This document shows, piece by piece, positions 54,501 through 63,210 of a stretch of 64,000 bases of DNA. The DNA comes from Erythrobacter donghaensis (GTDB taxonomy: Bacteria; Pseudomonadota; Alphaproteobacteria; Sphingomonadales; Sphingomonadaceae). Position 1 is the first letter of the stretch. Each line of letters starts with the position of its first letter. The DNA lies in the NCBI RefSeq assembly GCF_002155425.1, contig NZ_MUYG01000007.1, forward strand, positions 1 to 64,000, given 5' to 3'. The position numbers and the translations under genes are program-made. The notes under the pieces are model-generated. The model saw nothing but the letters and a program-made list of their open reading frames with translations. It ran no database searches and had not been told where the DNA came from.

Positions 54501-55181
54501 ATGCATAAAGCCGCTGCTCTCCTCGCCGCCGCCACGCTGGCCCTGTCCGCCTGCGCAGGCCCCGCGCACGCCGAGGAGGTTTTCAACGCCCCCGCCGCCA
54601 CGCGCGTCGCCAAGGAACAGCCCGGCCTCAAGACCGCGGTTTTCGCCGGTGGCTGCTTCTGGGGCGTCGAGGCGGTGTTCAGCCACACCAAGGGCGTGAC
54701 CGCTGCGGTGTCCGGCTATCACGGCGGCAATGCCGCAAGCGCCAAATACGACATCGTCTCAAGCGGCGCCAGTGACCACGCGGAAAGCGTGAAGATCACC
54801 TACGACCCGTCCATCGTGCGCTATGATCAGCTGCTGCGAATCTTCTTCTCCGTGGTCGCCGATCCCACCCTCAAGAACCGTCAGGGGCCCGACGTGGGCG
54901 CGCATTACCGCAGCGCGATCGTGCCGACGAATGCCGAGCAGGCCGCTGTCGCCAAGGCCTATCTCGCCCAGATGGGCACCTCAGGCGTGTGGACAAAGCC
55001 GATCGTCACCCGGATCGAGCCCTACAAGGCGTTCTACCCCGCGGAAGGCTATCATCAGAACTTCATGGCGAAGAACCCCAAGCACGGTTACATCGTGCGG
55101 TGGGACGCGCCCAAGGTCGCCGCGCTTAAGGTGAAGTTCCCCACGCTCTACCGCGCCGCCTTCCTGCGCGACGCCGGGTAA
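54501..55181 (+). CDS. msrA: Exported peptide-methionine (S)-S-oxide reductase
   Basis: Repairs oxidised methionine. The 226-residue MsrA has the catalytic GGCFWGVEAVF and conserved YDPSIVRYDQLLRIFF, QGPDVGAHYRSAI and YHQNF. Unlike cytosolic MsrA it has a leader (MHKAAALLAAATLALSACAG) with an LSAC lipobox, so it is probably a lipoprotein or periplasmic. Signal peptidase I cleavage after AHA is an alternative. Confidence 0.93.
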   Translation: MHKAAALLAAATLALSACAGPAHAEEVFNAPAATRVAKEQPGLKTAVFAGGCFWGVEAVFSHTKGVTAAVSGYHGGNAASAKYDIVSSGASDHAESVKITYDPSIVRYDQLLRIFFSVVADPTLKNRQGPDVGAHYRSAIVPTNAEQAAVAKAYLAQMGTSGVWTKPIVTRIEPYKAFYPAEGYHQNFMAKNPKHGYIVRWDAPKVAALKVKFPTLYRAAFLRDAG

Positions 55182-55216
55182 AACCCCTACGCAGCCGAGG
55201 CTGGCACAAGCCGCCC

Positions 55217-55240
55217 TATCTCATTATATCGCGAGATATG
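55217..55240. promoter_or_regulatory. Palindromic site overlapping the Zur-like start codon
   Basis: TATCTC and GAGATA arms (55217-55222, 55233-55238) flank an inner palindrome ATATC-gcga-GATAT (55226-55239). AT-rich palindromes are typical for Fur-family operators. It overlaps the start codon at 55238, so it would suit autorepression, but the match to a known Zur box is not established. Confidence 0.35.
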
Positions 55241-55702
55241 GGACAGCACACGCACAGCCACCACGAACACACCGGCCCCGATCTGGTCGCGGAGGCGGCG
55301 CGTGCGCTGGTCGCGGGGGGGGAGCAATGGACCTCGATGCGCGAGGCGGTGTTCGCCGAGCTCGCCCGGCACGAGCGTCCGGTTTCGGCCTATGACATCG
55401 CCGACAACCTCTCCGCCGCGCGCGGCAAGCGGGTCGCGCCCAACTCGGTCTATCGCATCCTCGACCTGTTCGTGAGCAACAACCTCGCCATGCGGGTCGA
55501 GAGCGCCAACGCCTATCTCGCCAACACCCACCCGGGCTGCGCGCATGACTGCATCTTTCTGGTCTGCGACGAATGCGGCGAGGCTGCCCACGTCGACGAC
55601 GAAGAGGTCAGCCGCGCCGTCCGCGCCATCGCCGCCGCGCGAAGCTTCAGGGCCGAGCGCCCGGTGCTGGAGATCCGCGGGCTGTGCAAGGCGTGTGCGT
55701 AG
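55238..55702 (+). CDS. Fur family regulator, probably Zur
   Basis: A 154-residue metalloregulator. A His-rich N-terminus (MGQHTHSHHEHTG) precedes the winged helix (RPVSAYDIADNLSAARGKRV, APNSVYRILDLFV). Two CxxC-like sites in the C-terminal domain (LVCDECGEA, GLCKACA) would hold structural zinc. The CAHDC segment and the His-rich tail make zinc the likely signal. No zinc transporter lies next to it, so its targets are elsewhere. Confidence 0.88.
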   Translation: MGQHTHSHHEHTGPDLVAEAARALVAGGEQWTSMREAVFAELARHERPVSAYDIADNLSAARGKRVAPNSVYRILDLFVSNNLAMRVESANAYLANTHPGCAHDCIFLVCDECGEAAHVDDEEVSRAVRAIAAARSFRAERPVLEIRGLCKACA

Positions 55703-55921
55703 GCTTCCCTGGCCCGCCAAAGGACGGGCGGCGAGCGCTCGCGCGCGAGCCGCAGGTGCCCGGTAGCGTAGCGGAGGGAACAGCACCGAGGGAAGCGAAG
55801 CTGTGTCGCCGCAGGCGGCACACGTGCCTGCGGAGGCGGGCACGCAAATAGGTACGCACGATTTGATCCACCTCAAGCCTTCAATCGACAGGCTCGTTTT
55901 CGAAGTGTAAGGCTGGTGGTT
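55703..55921. other. Intergenic region with GC palindromes upstream of dxs
   Basis: Contains a palindrome-rich stretch around 55728-55760 resembling the repeat family at 54018-54050 on the other strand (shared gcctgcggctcgcgcgc-type sequence). An AT-richer segment (55860-55921) probably holds the dxs promoter. No gene supported. Confidence 0.5.
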
Positions 55922-57853
55922 ATGACACAACCGCCTTACACTCCGCTGCTCGATCAGGTTGACACTCCCCACGATCTGCGCCGCCTCAAGCCTGAACAAC
56001 TCCGCCAGCTTGCCGACGAATTGCGTGCCGAAATGATCGACGCGGTCAGCGTCTCGGGGGGCCACCTCGGCTCCGGCCTCGGCGTGGTCGAACTAACGGT
56101 CGCGATTCACTACGTTTTCAACACGCCCGACGACAAGCTGGTGTGGGACGTGGGCCACCAGTGCTATCCGCACAAGATCATCACCGGGCGACGCGACCGC
56201 ATCCGCACCTTGCGGCAGGGCGGGGGGCTTTCGGGCTTCACCAAGCGCTCCGAGAGCGAATACGATCCCTTCGGCGCGGCGCACTCCTCGACCTCGATCT
56301 CGGCGGCGCTGGGCTTTGCCATCGCCAACAAACTTCAGGGCAAGCCCGGCCGCGGGATTGCGGTGATCGGCGATGGCTCGATGAGCGCGGGCATGGCCTA
56401 CGAGGCGATGAACAACGCCGCGCAGGCGGGCAACCGGCTGATCGTGATCCTCAACGACAACGACATGTCGATCGCCCCACCGGTGGGAGGCCTCTCGGCC
56501 TATCTCGCGCGGATGGTGTCTTCGAGCGAATATCTCGGCATCCGCAGCCTCGCCAGCCGGACGATCCAGAAGATGAGCCGCCGTCTCCACGGTGCGATCG
56601 GCAAGGCCGAGGAATTCACCCGCGGCATGGTGACCGGCGGGACGCTGTTCGAGGAACTGGGCTTTTACTACGTCGGCCCGATCGACGGGCACAATCTCGA
56701 TCACCTGCTCCCGGTGCTGGAGAACGTGCGCGATACCAGCGAAGGCCCGGTGCTGATCCATGTCGTGACCGAAAAGGGCAAGGGCTATGCCCCGGCCGAA
56801 AACTCGGCCGACAAGTATCACGGGGTGCCGAAGTTCAACGTCGTCACCGGCGAGAAGGCCAAGAGCGCGCCGAGTGCGCCGGCCTATCAGGACGTGTTCG
56901 GCCTGACGCTGGCGAAGCTCGCTGAGACCGATGACCGCATCTGCGCGATCACCGCCGCGATGCCGAGCGGCACCGGGGTCGACAAGTTCGCCAAGGCGCA
57001 CCCCACGCGCACCTTCGATGTCGGCATCGCCGAACAGCACGCAGTGACCTTCGCCGCGGGCCTCGCGGCCGAGGGCATGCGGCCCTTCGCCGCGATCTAC
57101 TCCACCTTCCTCCAGCGCGCCTATGATCAGGTGGTGCACGACGTGTGCATCCAGAATCTGCCCGTGCGCTTCGCCATCGACCGCGCGGGGCTGGTCGGCG
57201 CGGACGGGGCCACACACGCGGGCAGCTTCGACATCACCTATCTCGCCACCCTGCCAAACATGGTCGTAATGGCCGCCGCCGACGAGGCGGAGCTGGTCCA
57301 CATGACCTATACCGCCGCCGAGTACGACGCCGGGCCCATCGCCTTCCGCTACCCTCGCGGCAACGGCACCGGGGTGCCTCTGCCCGAGGTTCCGGTGAAG
57401 CTCGAAATCGGCAAGGGCCGGTTGGTCCGCGAAGGCTCGAAGGTCGCGATCCTCTCGCTGGGCGCACGTCTGACCGAGGCGCTGAAGGCCGCCGACACGC
57501 TGGAGGCCAAGGGGCTCTCCACCACCGTCGCCGACCTGCGCTTCGCCAAGCCATTGGACGAAGAGCTGATCGCCAAGCTGATGCGCAGCCATGAGGTGAT
57601 CGTCACCGTCGAGGAAGGCGCGATCGGCGGCCTCGGCGCGCACGTGCTGACCTTTGCCAGCGACTCGGGGCTCACGGACAACGGGCTGAAGGTGAGGACG
57701 CTGCGCCTGCCCGATACCTTCATCGATCACGATGATCCGATGAAGCAGTATGACGAGGCCGGGCTCAACGCCCCGCAGATTGTCGACACGGTGCTGAAAG
57801 CGCTGAAGCACAACAGCGCCGGGATCGAATCGGGCGAAGAGGCGCGTGCCTGA
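55922..57853 (+). CDS. dxs: 1-deoxy-D-xylulose-5-phosphate synthase
   Basis: First enzyme of the MEP isoprenoid pathway, condensing pyruvate and glyceraldehyde-3-phosphate with thiamine diphosphate. The 643 residues have [17 protein letters not shown], the TPP/Mg motif [17 protein letters not shown], and [17 protein letters not shown]. The ATG at 55922 is preferred to a GTG two codons earlier. Isoprenoid supply would feed carotenoids and quinones, both typical of this group. Confidence 0.97.
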   Translation: MTQPPYTPLLDQVDTPHDLRRLKPEQLRQLADELRAEMIDAVSVSGGHLGSGLGVVELTVAIHYVFNTPDDKLVWDVGHQCYPHKIITGRRDRIRTLRQGGGLSGFTKRSESEYDPFGAAHSSTSISAALGFAIANKLQGKPGRGIAVIGDGSMSAGMAYEAMNNAAQAGNRLIVILNDNDMSIAPPVGGLSAYLARMVSSSEYLGIRSLASRTIQKMSRRLHGAIGKAEEFTRGMVTGGTLFEELGFYYVGPIDGHNLDHLLPVLENVRDTSEGPVLIHVVTEKGKGYAPAENSADKYHGVPKFNVVTGEKAKSAPSAPAYQDVFGLTLAKLAETDDRICAITAAMPSGTGVDKFAKAHPTRTFDVGIAEQHAVTFAAGLAAEGMRPFAAIYSTFLQRAYDQVVHDVCIQNLPVRFAIDRAGLVGADGATHAGSFDITYLATLPNMVVMAAADEAELVHMTYTAAEYDAGPIAFRYPRGNGTGVPLPEVPVKLEIGKGRLVREGSKVAILSLGARLTEALKAADTLEAKGLSTTVADLRFAKPLDEELIAKLMRSHEVIVTVEEGAIGGLGAHVLTFASDSGLTDNGLKVRTLRLPDTFIDHDDPMKQYDEAGLNAPQIVDTVLKALKHNSAGIESGEEARA

Positions 57854-57857
57854 GGCA

Positions 57858-58415
57858 ATGGCGGACAGCGCGCCCGACATTCTCGTGGCGCGCTATTCCG
57901 TTCCCAAGCTGCTGGGCTGGGCCATCCTGTCCGGCGCAATGGCAGCGGCGTGCTTTCCCTTCGCCATCGGGGGCTTTGCAAGCCAGGCCACGATCGGGCC
58001 GCTCCTCGGTCTGGCCGGAATCGTCGGCCTCGCATTTTTCGGCCTCATCGCCGTGGTCCACACCCTCCGCCTGTTCGACCGGCGCGAACAGGTGATAGTC
58101 AGCGCCAAGGGGCTCTACGTCCGCGCGCATGGCGAGAAGGTGATCGGCCTGCGCTCGATCAAGGGGCTGCACCGCGACGCCGGACGGCTCGGGGTGACGC
58201 TTTGGAAGCCGTCAAAATACCCGCTCGAGCGCCGCCATCGCCAGTGGATCTGGTGGATCAACGGCAGCCACGCGCGCGAGTTCTTCGGCGATGTCTGGAT
58301 CTGGACCAACCAGATGGACCGGACGACGCAGGAGATTTTCGACTCGATCCTCGCGCACCGCCCCAAGACCGATTTCGAGCGCGAGATGGAAGAAATCGCC
58401 GCCGCTCACCGTTAG
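57858..58415 (+). CDS. Small membrane protein with PH-like tail
   Basis: A 185-residue protein with two N-terminal helices (LLGWAILSGAMAAACFPFAI, IVGLAFFGLIAVVHTLRLF). A soluble C-terminal part has QVIVSAKGLYVRAHGEKVIG and VWIWTNQMDRTTQEIFDSIL, reminiscent of STM3941-type membrane proteins. It starts 5 bp after dxs. Function unknown. Confidence 0.7.
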   Translation: MADSAPDILVARYSVPKLLGWAILSGAMAAACFPFAIGGFASQATIGPLLGLAGIVGLAFFGLIAVVHTLRLFDRREQVIVSAKGLYVRAHGEKVIGLRSIKGLHRDAGRLGVTLWKPSKYPLERRHRQWIWWINGSHAREFFGDVWIWTNQMDRTTQEIFDSILAHRPKTDFEREMEEIAAAHR

Positions 58416-58424
58416 GCCCGCGTC

Positions 58425-59447
58425 CTAGCGCGGCTGCGTGATACCCACCGTTTCGGGGTTGGCGGGCGCTTCAACCGGGGCCGTTTCGCTCGAGGGCGCG
58501 GGCGCAGTGGCCTGCTGCTTCTTCAGTTCCTCCAGCTCCGCGAGCCACTCCGCATCCTCTTCCGAAATCGGTTCGCCCTTCAGCTGCGCGATGTCGCGGC
58601 GGCGCTGGGCGAGATAGGTTTCGCGGCGCAAGCCATAGGGATCATCGGATTCGCGGATGCTGGCGATTTCTTCGTCGAATTTCAGCCGCTGGTCCAACCC
58701 GTTGACCACGAAATAGGTCGCCGCATATTCGGTGCGATTGAAAGGCTTGCCGAAAGCCACCGGCAGCAGCAGCTGATCGAGCGTGCTCCCGGCCAGATCG
58801 CGCACGCTGGTCGCCCCCGTGACCGGCAGGTAGAGATAGGGCCCCGGCCCCACCCCATAATAGCCCAGCGTGTTGGCAAAGCCGTTGCGGCGATAGGGCA
58901 GATCGGCCTTCTTGCCCGCCACGTCGAACAATCCGCCCACGCCGATGGTCGAATTGATTGTAAACCGCCCCAGCGTCTCGAACGCCTTGCCAACCTTGCC
59001 CTGCAACAGGAAGTTCAAGGCATTGCTCGGCTCGCCCAGATTGCGCACCACATTGCCGAGGCCGTCGCGGATGGGCTCGGGCAGGCCGTCGCGATAGGCA
59101 TAGGCGACCGGCTCGATCACGGCGGAATCGACCGCCTGGGTCAGGCGGTAGCTTTCGGCATTGATCTGTTCGGCGGGATCAGTCTTGGGCGGGCCGTAGT
59201 CGCCCTCGACCACGATCTCGTTGATCTCTTCCTCCGGCGGAGCCTCACCCTCGGCGGGCTCACCTTCGGCGGGCGGCGCGCTGTCGTCCTGCGGGCCGGC
59301 AGGCGCGTCCTGCGGCGCATCGAGGCTCCACGCGATCGGCACCACCCCGGCAGCGGGCGCGGGCGGAGGCAGCGGTGCGGGCGGGGAAAGCGCCAGCACG
59401 GCGCTCATCAAAGGAGGAGAGGTGGCAAGCAGTGTCAGGCTGGGCAA
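58425..59447 (-). CDS. mlaA: MlaA/VacJ family outer-membrane lipid-transport protein
   Basis: A 340-residue member of the MlaA family, which removes misplaced phospholipids from the outer leaflet together with MlaFEDB. Signatures are DPAEQINAESYRLTQAVDS, NFLLQGKVGKAFETLGRF and GYYGVGPGPYLYLPVTGAT. The N-terminus is Pro/Ala-rich and lacks a lipobox cysteine, unlike classical VacJ. A TTG start at 59447 has ggag at a good distance; an internal ATG at 59408 is possible. The acidic linker (EGEPAEGEAPPEEEINEIV) is lineage-specific. Confidence 0.88.
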   Translation of the reverse strand: MPSLTLLATSPPLMSAVLALSPPAPLPPPAPAAGVVPIAWSLDAPQDAPAGPQDDSAPPAEGEPAEGEAPPEEEINEIVVEGDYGPPKTDPAEQINAESYRLTQAVDSAVIEPVAYAYRDGLPEPIRDGLGNVVRNLGEPSNALNFLLQGKVGKAFETLGRFTINSTIGVGGLFDVAGKKADLPYRRNGFANTLGYYGVGPGPYLYLPVTGATSVRDLAGSTLDQLLLPVAFGKPFNRTEYAATYFVVNGLDQRLKFDEEIASIRESDDPYGLRRETYLAQRRRDIAQLKGEPISEEDAEWLAELEELKKQQATAPAPSSETAPVEAPANPETVGITQPR

Positions 59448-59564
59448 TTGGGTTCTCCGCTACACCCCTATCAATAGCAAGGGACACAAGGCCGTAGCCT
59501 TGCCCTTGTTCCCGCCCGCCTATACGCAGGCTGAACTGATTATCGAAATAGTGCAAGGCTCCGC

Positions 59565-60362
59565 ATGTCCCTGATCCAAGTGGCCAAGGAAGGCCCCGTC
59601 ACCATTCTCACGCTCGACCGGGCCGAGACGATGAACCCGCTCGGCGCGCCGGGGGACGGGGATGCGTTTGTCAGTGTCGCTAATGCGATCAACCGCGACA
59701 TGGAATGCCGGGTGGTAATCCTGACCGGCGCGGGCCGGGCCTTCAGCGCGGGCGGCGATATCAAGGCGATGCGCGACAAGACCGGCACCTTCGGCGGCAC
59801 CACGCCCGCGATTTCGGACGGGTATCGCGACAATATCCACCTGATGCTGCGCGCGCTCTACGGCATCCGCGTTCCGCTGATCGCGGCGGTGAACGGCCCC
59901 GCCATCGGCCTTGGCTGCGATGTCGCCTGCCTCGCCGATATCCGGATCGCCAGCGAAGCCGCGAAGTTCGGTGTGACCTTCCTCAAACTGGGGATCATCC
60001 CCGGCGACGGCGGCACCTGGATCCTCCCGCGCGTTATCGGGATGAGCCGCGCGGCGGAACTGTTCTACACCGGCGACGTGATCGACGCCGCCACCGCGAA
60101 GGACTGGGGCCTCGTCAGCCGCGTCGTCGCGCCCGATGCCCTGATGGACGAGGCGCGCGCGCTGGCGGGAAAGATCGCCCGGCTCCCGCCGCACTCGCTG
60201 CGCCACACCAAGAACCTGCTGCGGCAGGGCCAGCAGGTCAGCTACGACACGGCGCTGGAACTCGCCGCCAACACTCAGGCGATGATGCACACCACTGCCG
60301 ACCACGCCGAAGGCGTCGCCGCGCTGATTGAGAAGCGCAGCGCGGTATTCACGGGCGAATAG
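59565..60362 (+). CDS. Enoyl-CoA hydratase/isomerase family protein
   Basis: A 265-residue crotonase. The oxyanion-hole stretches are GAGRAFSAGGDIKAMRD and NGPAIGLGCDVACLADIRIA, and the catalytic Glu region is FLKLGIIPGDGGTWILPRVIG. Could act in fatty-acid or amino-acid degradation; the substrate is unknown. Overlaps no other gene and precedes the hydrolase by 4 bp. Confidence 0.92.
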   Translation: MSLIQVAKEGPVTILTLDRAETMNPLGAPGDGDAFVSVANAINRDMECRVVILTGAGRAFSAGGDIKAMRDKTGTFGGTTPAISDGYRDNIHLMLRALYGIRVPLIAAVNGPAIGLGCDVACLADIRIASEAAKFGVTFLKLGIIPGDGGTWILPRVIGMSRAAELFYTGDVIDAATAKDWGLVSRVVAPDALMDEARALAGKIARLPPHSLRHTKNLLRQGQQVSYDTALELAANTQAMMHTTADHAEGVAALIEKRSAVFTGE

Positions 60363-60366
60363 GCGC

Positions 60367-61161
60367 GTGGCACGGTTCGCGCGGCGGCTCGCTGTCGGGC
60401 TGCTGGTCGCCTATCTTGCGGTGCTGGCAGTGCTGTTCGTCGCCCAGCGCAGCCTGATCTACCCCGCTCCGCAGGAACGCCACGCCCCGGCGCCGGGCTT
60501 TGCGGAGGTTACGCTGCAAACCGCAGACGGCCTCGCCTTGCAGGCCCATTGGCGCGCGCCGGATGCGGGGCGGCCTGCGATCATGTTCTTTCACGGCAAT
60601 GGCGGCTCGCTCGCAGGTGCCAGCTTCGAGACGCAGACCTACGCCGAAAGGGGATACGGCGTGCTGCTGGTCGAATATCGCGGCTATGGCGGCAATCCGG
60701 GCGCGCCATCGGAAGCGGGGTTCTATCAGGATGGGCGCGCGGCGATGGCCTTTCTCAGCGCTCAGGGGATCGCACCGGGGCAGACCGTGATCGTCGGCCA
60801 TTCGCTCGGCACCGGCACCGCGACCCAGATGGCACGCGAATTTGCGCCCGCCGCGCTGGTATTGCTCGCGCCCTTCACCTCGCTCCCCGATGCGGCCGCG
60901 GAAGCAATGCCCCTCGTCCCCGCAGGTCTGCTGGTGCGTGACCGGTTCGAGAATCTCGCCAAGGTGCCGAACCTGAGGATGCCGGTGCTGATCCTGCACG
61001 GCACCGCCGACACGGTGGTGCCTTTTGCGCTGGGAGAGCGCCTAGCCAGGGCCGCGCCCACCGCGACGTTCCGCGCCGTTGAGGGGGCAGAGCACATGAT
61101 CTCGCACGATGCCGGGCTTCAGGCCGCGCAGGTGGCGTGGTTGAACGGCCTGGGGCTCTAG
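60367..61161 (+). CDS. Alpha/beta hydrolase, membrane-anchored
   Basis: A 264-residue hydrolase of the BEM46/ABHD13 type. An N-terminal helix (LLVAYLAVLAVLFVAQ) anchors it. The motifs are FFHGNGGSLAG (oxyanion), VIVGHSLGTGTATQ with the Ser nucleophile, LHGTADTVVPF (Asp) and GAEHMISHD (His). Starts with GTG at 60367. Its TAG and the NnrU stop share the palindrome CTAG (61158-61161). Confidence 0.9.
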   Translation: MARFARRLAVGLLVAYLAVLAVLFVAQRSLIYPAPQERHAPAPGFAEVTLQTADGLALQAHWRAPDAGRPAIMFFHGNGGSLAGASFETQTYAERGYGVLLVEYRGYGGNPGAPSEAGFYQDGRAAMAFLSAQGIAPGQTVIVGHSLGTGTATQMAREFAPAALVLLAPFTSLPDAAAEAMPLVPAGLLVRDRFENLAKVPNLRMPVLILHGTADTVVPFALGERLARAAPTATFRAVEGAEHMISHDAGLQAAQVAWLNGLGL

Positions 61162-61832
61162 AGCCACCGCCACACCCCCGCGTCGATCCCCGCCCGCCAC
61201 AGGTGGAGCCATTGGCCCGCGAGCCACAGGATCGTCCCCGCCAGCAGAGGCACTGCGCCGACGCTGAAAAGCTTGCCCCAGCGCGGCCAGTAGCTGGTCT
61301 TGCGCTCCCAAGTGGCCCAGGCTTCGCCCATCAGCGCTTCCTTCTTGGCGTCCTGCAACTTCGCGCCCACCAGCGCGAGGATGCCCATCGCGAGCGCGGT
61401 GATCATCGTCCGGGTGCTCCAGAACAGCACCAGGTGCGAGGTCGCCCACAGCCCGATCCCCCACATCATCGGATGCCGGGTGACGCGCAGCGCGCCTTGC
61501 GGTGCGGCGCGGGTCTGGGCTTCGGCCATCGGGGTGGGGAGCGCCGGGTTCCCGATGAAGGAACCGGCCAGCAGCACCATCGCGGGCCACGTCAGCGCGG
61601 TGGCGATGATCCAGCCGACATTGCCCGAACCCGGCAGATCGGCCGGCGGCGCGGCGACGAAGGCGAAATAGACCCACCCCAGCGTGGCGAAGCTGACGAA
61701 GCTGTAGGCGACCTGAAACCCGCCCGCCCCCAAGGCCTTTACCATCGGCGCGCGCAGCGGATGCGACATGGCGAAATGCGTGCCGACAAAGGCGATGTTC
61801 GCCGCGATGAGATTGATGATGTCCCCGTCCAT
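61158..61832 (-). CDS. NnrU family membrane protein
   Basis: A 224-residue integral membrane protein of the NnrU/isoprenylcysteine-methyltransferase-like family, with about six helices. Typical blocks are THFAMSHPLRAPMVKALG and RVTRHPMMWGIGLWATSHLV. NnrU is named from denitrifiers, but homologues occur where no nitrite reductase exists; no denitrification gene is nearby. The ATG at 61832 is preferred to a TTG at 61841. Confidence 0.88.
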   Translation of the reverse strand: MDGDIINLIAANIAFVGTHFAMSHPLRAPMVKALGAGGFQVAYSFVSFATLGWVYFAFVAAPPADLPGSGNVGWIIATALTWPAMVLLAGSFIGNPALPTPMAEAQTRAAPQGALRVTRHPMMWGIGLWATSHLVLFWSTRTMITALAMGILALVGAKLQDAKKEALMGEAWATWERKTSYWPRWGKLFSVGAVPLLAGTILWLAGQWLHLWRAGIDAGVWRWL

Positions 61833-61879
61833 AGGTGACAATCTATCACGGCAGAATCGGCCCGCCTAGCGGGCACAGA

Positions 61880-62332
61880 TCAGGGGATGATCCCGGTTGG
61901 GACAATGGTGGCCTGCGCCGCCGCGACATGGACCGGAGCCGCACCCTCGGTTTCCGCCCAGACATCGGCGCGCACCACCACCTGCCGCTTGCCCGCCTTG
62001 ACGACCGTGCCCTTGGCCCGCAGCCGTTCGCCCTTGGCCGGGCGCAGGAAATCGATGGTGTAGCCCCCCGTCACCACATCGCCTGCGACCGAGGCCCCTG
62101 CCCAGGCGCAGGCATTGTCCGCCATCAGGCCGACGATCGCGCCATGGGCATAGCCGTGGTGCTGGGTCATCTCGGGCCGCATGACGAGCAGCAATTCGCT
62201 CTCCCCCTCCCACACGCGGACCGGCTCGATATCGAGCCAGCTGGAAAAGCCCGACCGGCCGACCGCGACGGTCTTCATGTAGGCGATCGATTCCTCGGGC
62301 GAGGCGAAGCGGTCGGGCAAGGGGGCGGTCAT
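61880..62332 (-). CDS. PaaI family hotdog thioesterase
   Basis: A 150-residue hotdog-fold acyl-CoA thioesterase. The HGYAHGAIVGLMADNACAWA segment carries the conserved HGG/HxH-like loop with the catalytic Asp/Asn, and DFLRPAKGERLRAKGTVVK the second strand pair. Divergent from an HxlR regulator with two palindromic sites between them, so it is probably regulated by that protein. Confidence 0.88.
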   Translation of the reverse strand: MTAPLPDRFASPEESIAYMKTVAVGRSGFSSWLDIEPVRVWEGESELLLVMRPEMTQHHGYAHGAIVGLMADNACAWAGASVAGDVVTGGYTIDFLRPAKGERLRAKGTVVKAGKRQVVVRADVWAETEGAAPVHVAAAQATIVPTGIIP

Positions 62333-62348
62333 GGGCGGGCTCCTTCAA

Positions 62349-62363
62349 GTCTGCAATCCAGAC
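62349..62363. promoter_or_regulatory. Palindromic operator, thioesterase side
   Basis: A perfect 5-bp inverted repeat gtctg-caatc-cagac, 17 bp before the thioesterase start. Shares gtctg..at.cagac and the preceding aa with the second site at 62393-62407, so both are probably bound by the HxlR regulator encoded next to them. Confidence 0.65.
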
Positions 62364-62392
62364 GTTATGACGCTTGCCTTGGGGGCGCGCAA

Positions 62393-62407
62393 GTCTGATA
62401 ATCAGAC
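62393..62407. promoter_or_regulatory. Palindromic operator, HxlR side
   Basis: A perfect 7-bp inverted repeat gtctgat-a-atcagac that ends two bases before the HxlR start codon. Binding there would block translation or transcription of the regulator itself. Spacing from the first site is 44 bp, about four helical turns. Confidence 0.7.
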
Positions 62408-62409
62408 CG

Positions 62410-62757
62410 ATGAAGACCTATCGCCCCTCGCGCGCACCCTGCCCCGTGGCCCGCGCCGCGCGCCTGCTGGGCGATCGCTGGGTGCTGCTGATCCTGCGCG
62501 ATGCCTTCCTGGGCGCGGAACGTTTCGAGGAATTCGTCGACCGGCTCGGCATCAACCGCGCCGCACTGACCTCGCGCCTCGCGATCCTGCAAGAGGCGGG
62601 ACTCCTCCGCCGCGACCCGCCCGAGGGCAAGCGCGCGCGCTACATCCTGACCGACAAGGCCCACGCGCTGGTGCCGGTCTTCACCGAAATGGCCGGATGG
62701 AGCAGCGCACACCTGTTCGCCGAGGACGAGGCCCCGGCACGCTGGCCGGCGGGCTGA
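62410..62757 (+). CDS. HxlR family transcriptional regulator
   Basis: A 115-residue MarR-like winged-helix regulator of the HxlR family. A conserved Cys (APCPVARAARLLGDRW) precedes VLLILRDAFLGAERFEEFVD, the recognition helix region INRAALTSRLAILQEAGLL and the wing RARYILTDKAHAL. The Cys near the N-terminus could sense oxidants or electrophiles as in HypR and YodB. The start is directly behind a palindrome. Confidence 0.92.
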   Translation: MKTYRPSRAPCPVARAARLLGDRWVLLILRDAFLGAERFEEFVDRLGINRAALTSRLAILQEAGLLRRDPPEGKRARYILTDKAHALVPVFTEMAGWSSAHLFAEDEAPARWPAG

Positions 62758-62760
62758 GCG

Positions 62761-63210
62761 ATGATCACAACCTCAAAGGCCGAGCGCCTGTTCCTGCGCG
62801 CGGATGCCATCATGGAACGCCGGGCCAATGGCTTCGCCATGCCGGTGCTCGAACACCTCGCGCTGCGCGGTTATGCTCAGGCCATGCTGGAATTGGCGCG
62901 CTGGGACACGCGAAGCGGCGATCCCCGCGCGATCGGCCGGATATGCGACACGCGCAGCCCGGCCGCCCTTATGCGCCTCGCCCATCGGCTCGGTGATATC
63001 ACCGCCGCACAGAACCTTGCGATGACGCTATTCCACGCAGGCGATCTGGCGGGCTATCGCCACTGGCTGCGCAGAGCCGCGCGCGCCGGCGATGCCGAAG
63101 CGGGGGCAGAGCTGCGCCGCTTCGAAGTGCGTCAACCCTTCTCCCTCGCCCGGCGGATCGGGCGCATCCGCCCTCTCCGCCGCAGCGAGCGCCGCGCTTA
63201 CCAGTCGTAG
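62761..63210 (+). CDS. Hypothetical protein with SEL1/TPR-like helices
   Basis: A 149-residue all-helical protein with short helix pairs (AQAMLELARWD, ALMRLAHRLGDITAAQNLAM, WLRRAARAGDAEAGAELRRF) resembling SEL1-type repeats, and a basic C-terminus. It follows the HxlR gene by 3 bp and overlaps the end of the amidohydrolase by 13 bp. Function unknown. Confidence 0.65.
   Translation: MITTSKAERLFLRADAIMERRANGFAMPVLEHLALRGYAQAMLELARWDTRSGDPRAIGRICDTRSPAALMRLAHRLGDITAAQNLAMTLFHAGDLAGYRHWLRRAARAGDAEAGAELRRFEVRQPFSLARRIGRIRPLRRSERRAYQS

Noticed and set aside
55728..55800. Possible small RNA in the palindromic stretch upstream of dxs
   Set aside because: The palindromes match a repeat type seen after purH and there is no separate promoter and terminator that would define an RNA gene.
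61158..61832. Denitrification function from the NnrU name
   Set aside because: No nir, nor or nnr genes are in the window, and NnrU homologues are widespread outside denitrifiers.
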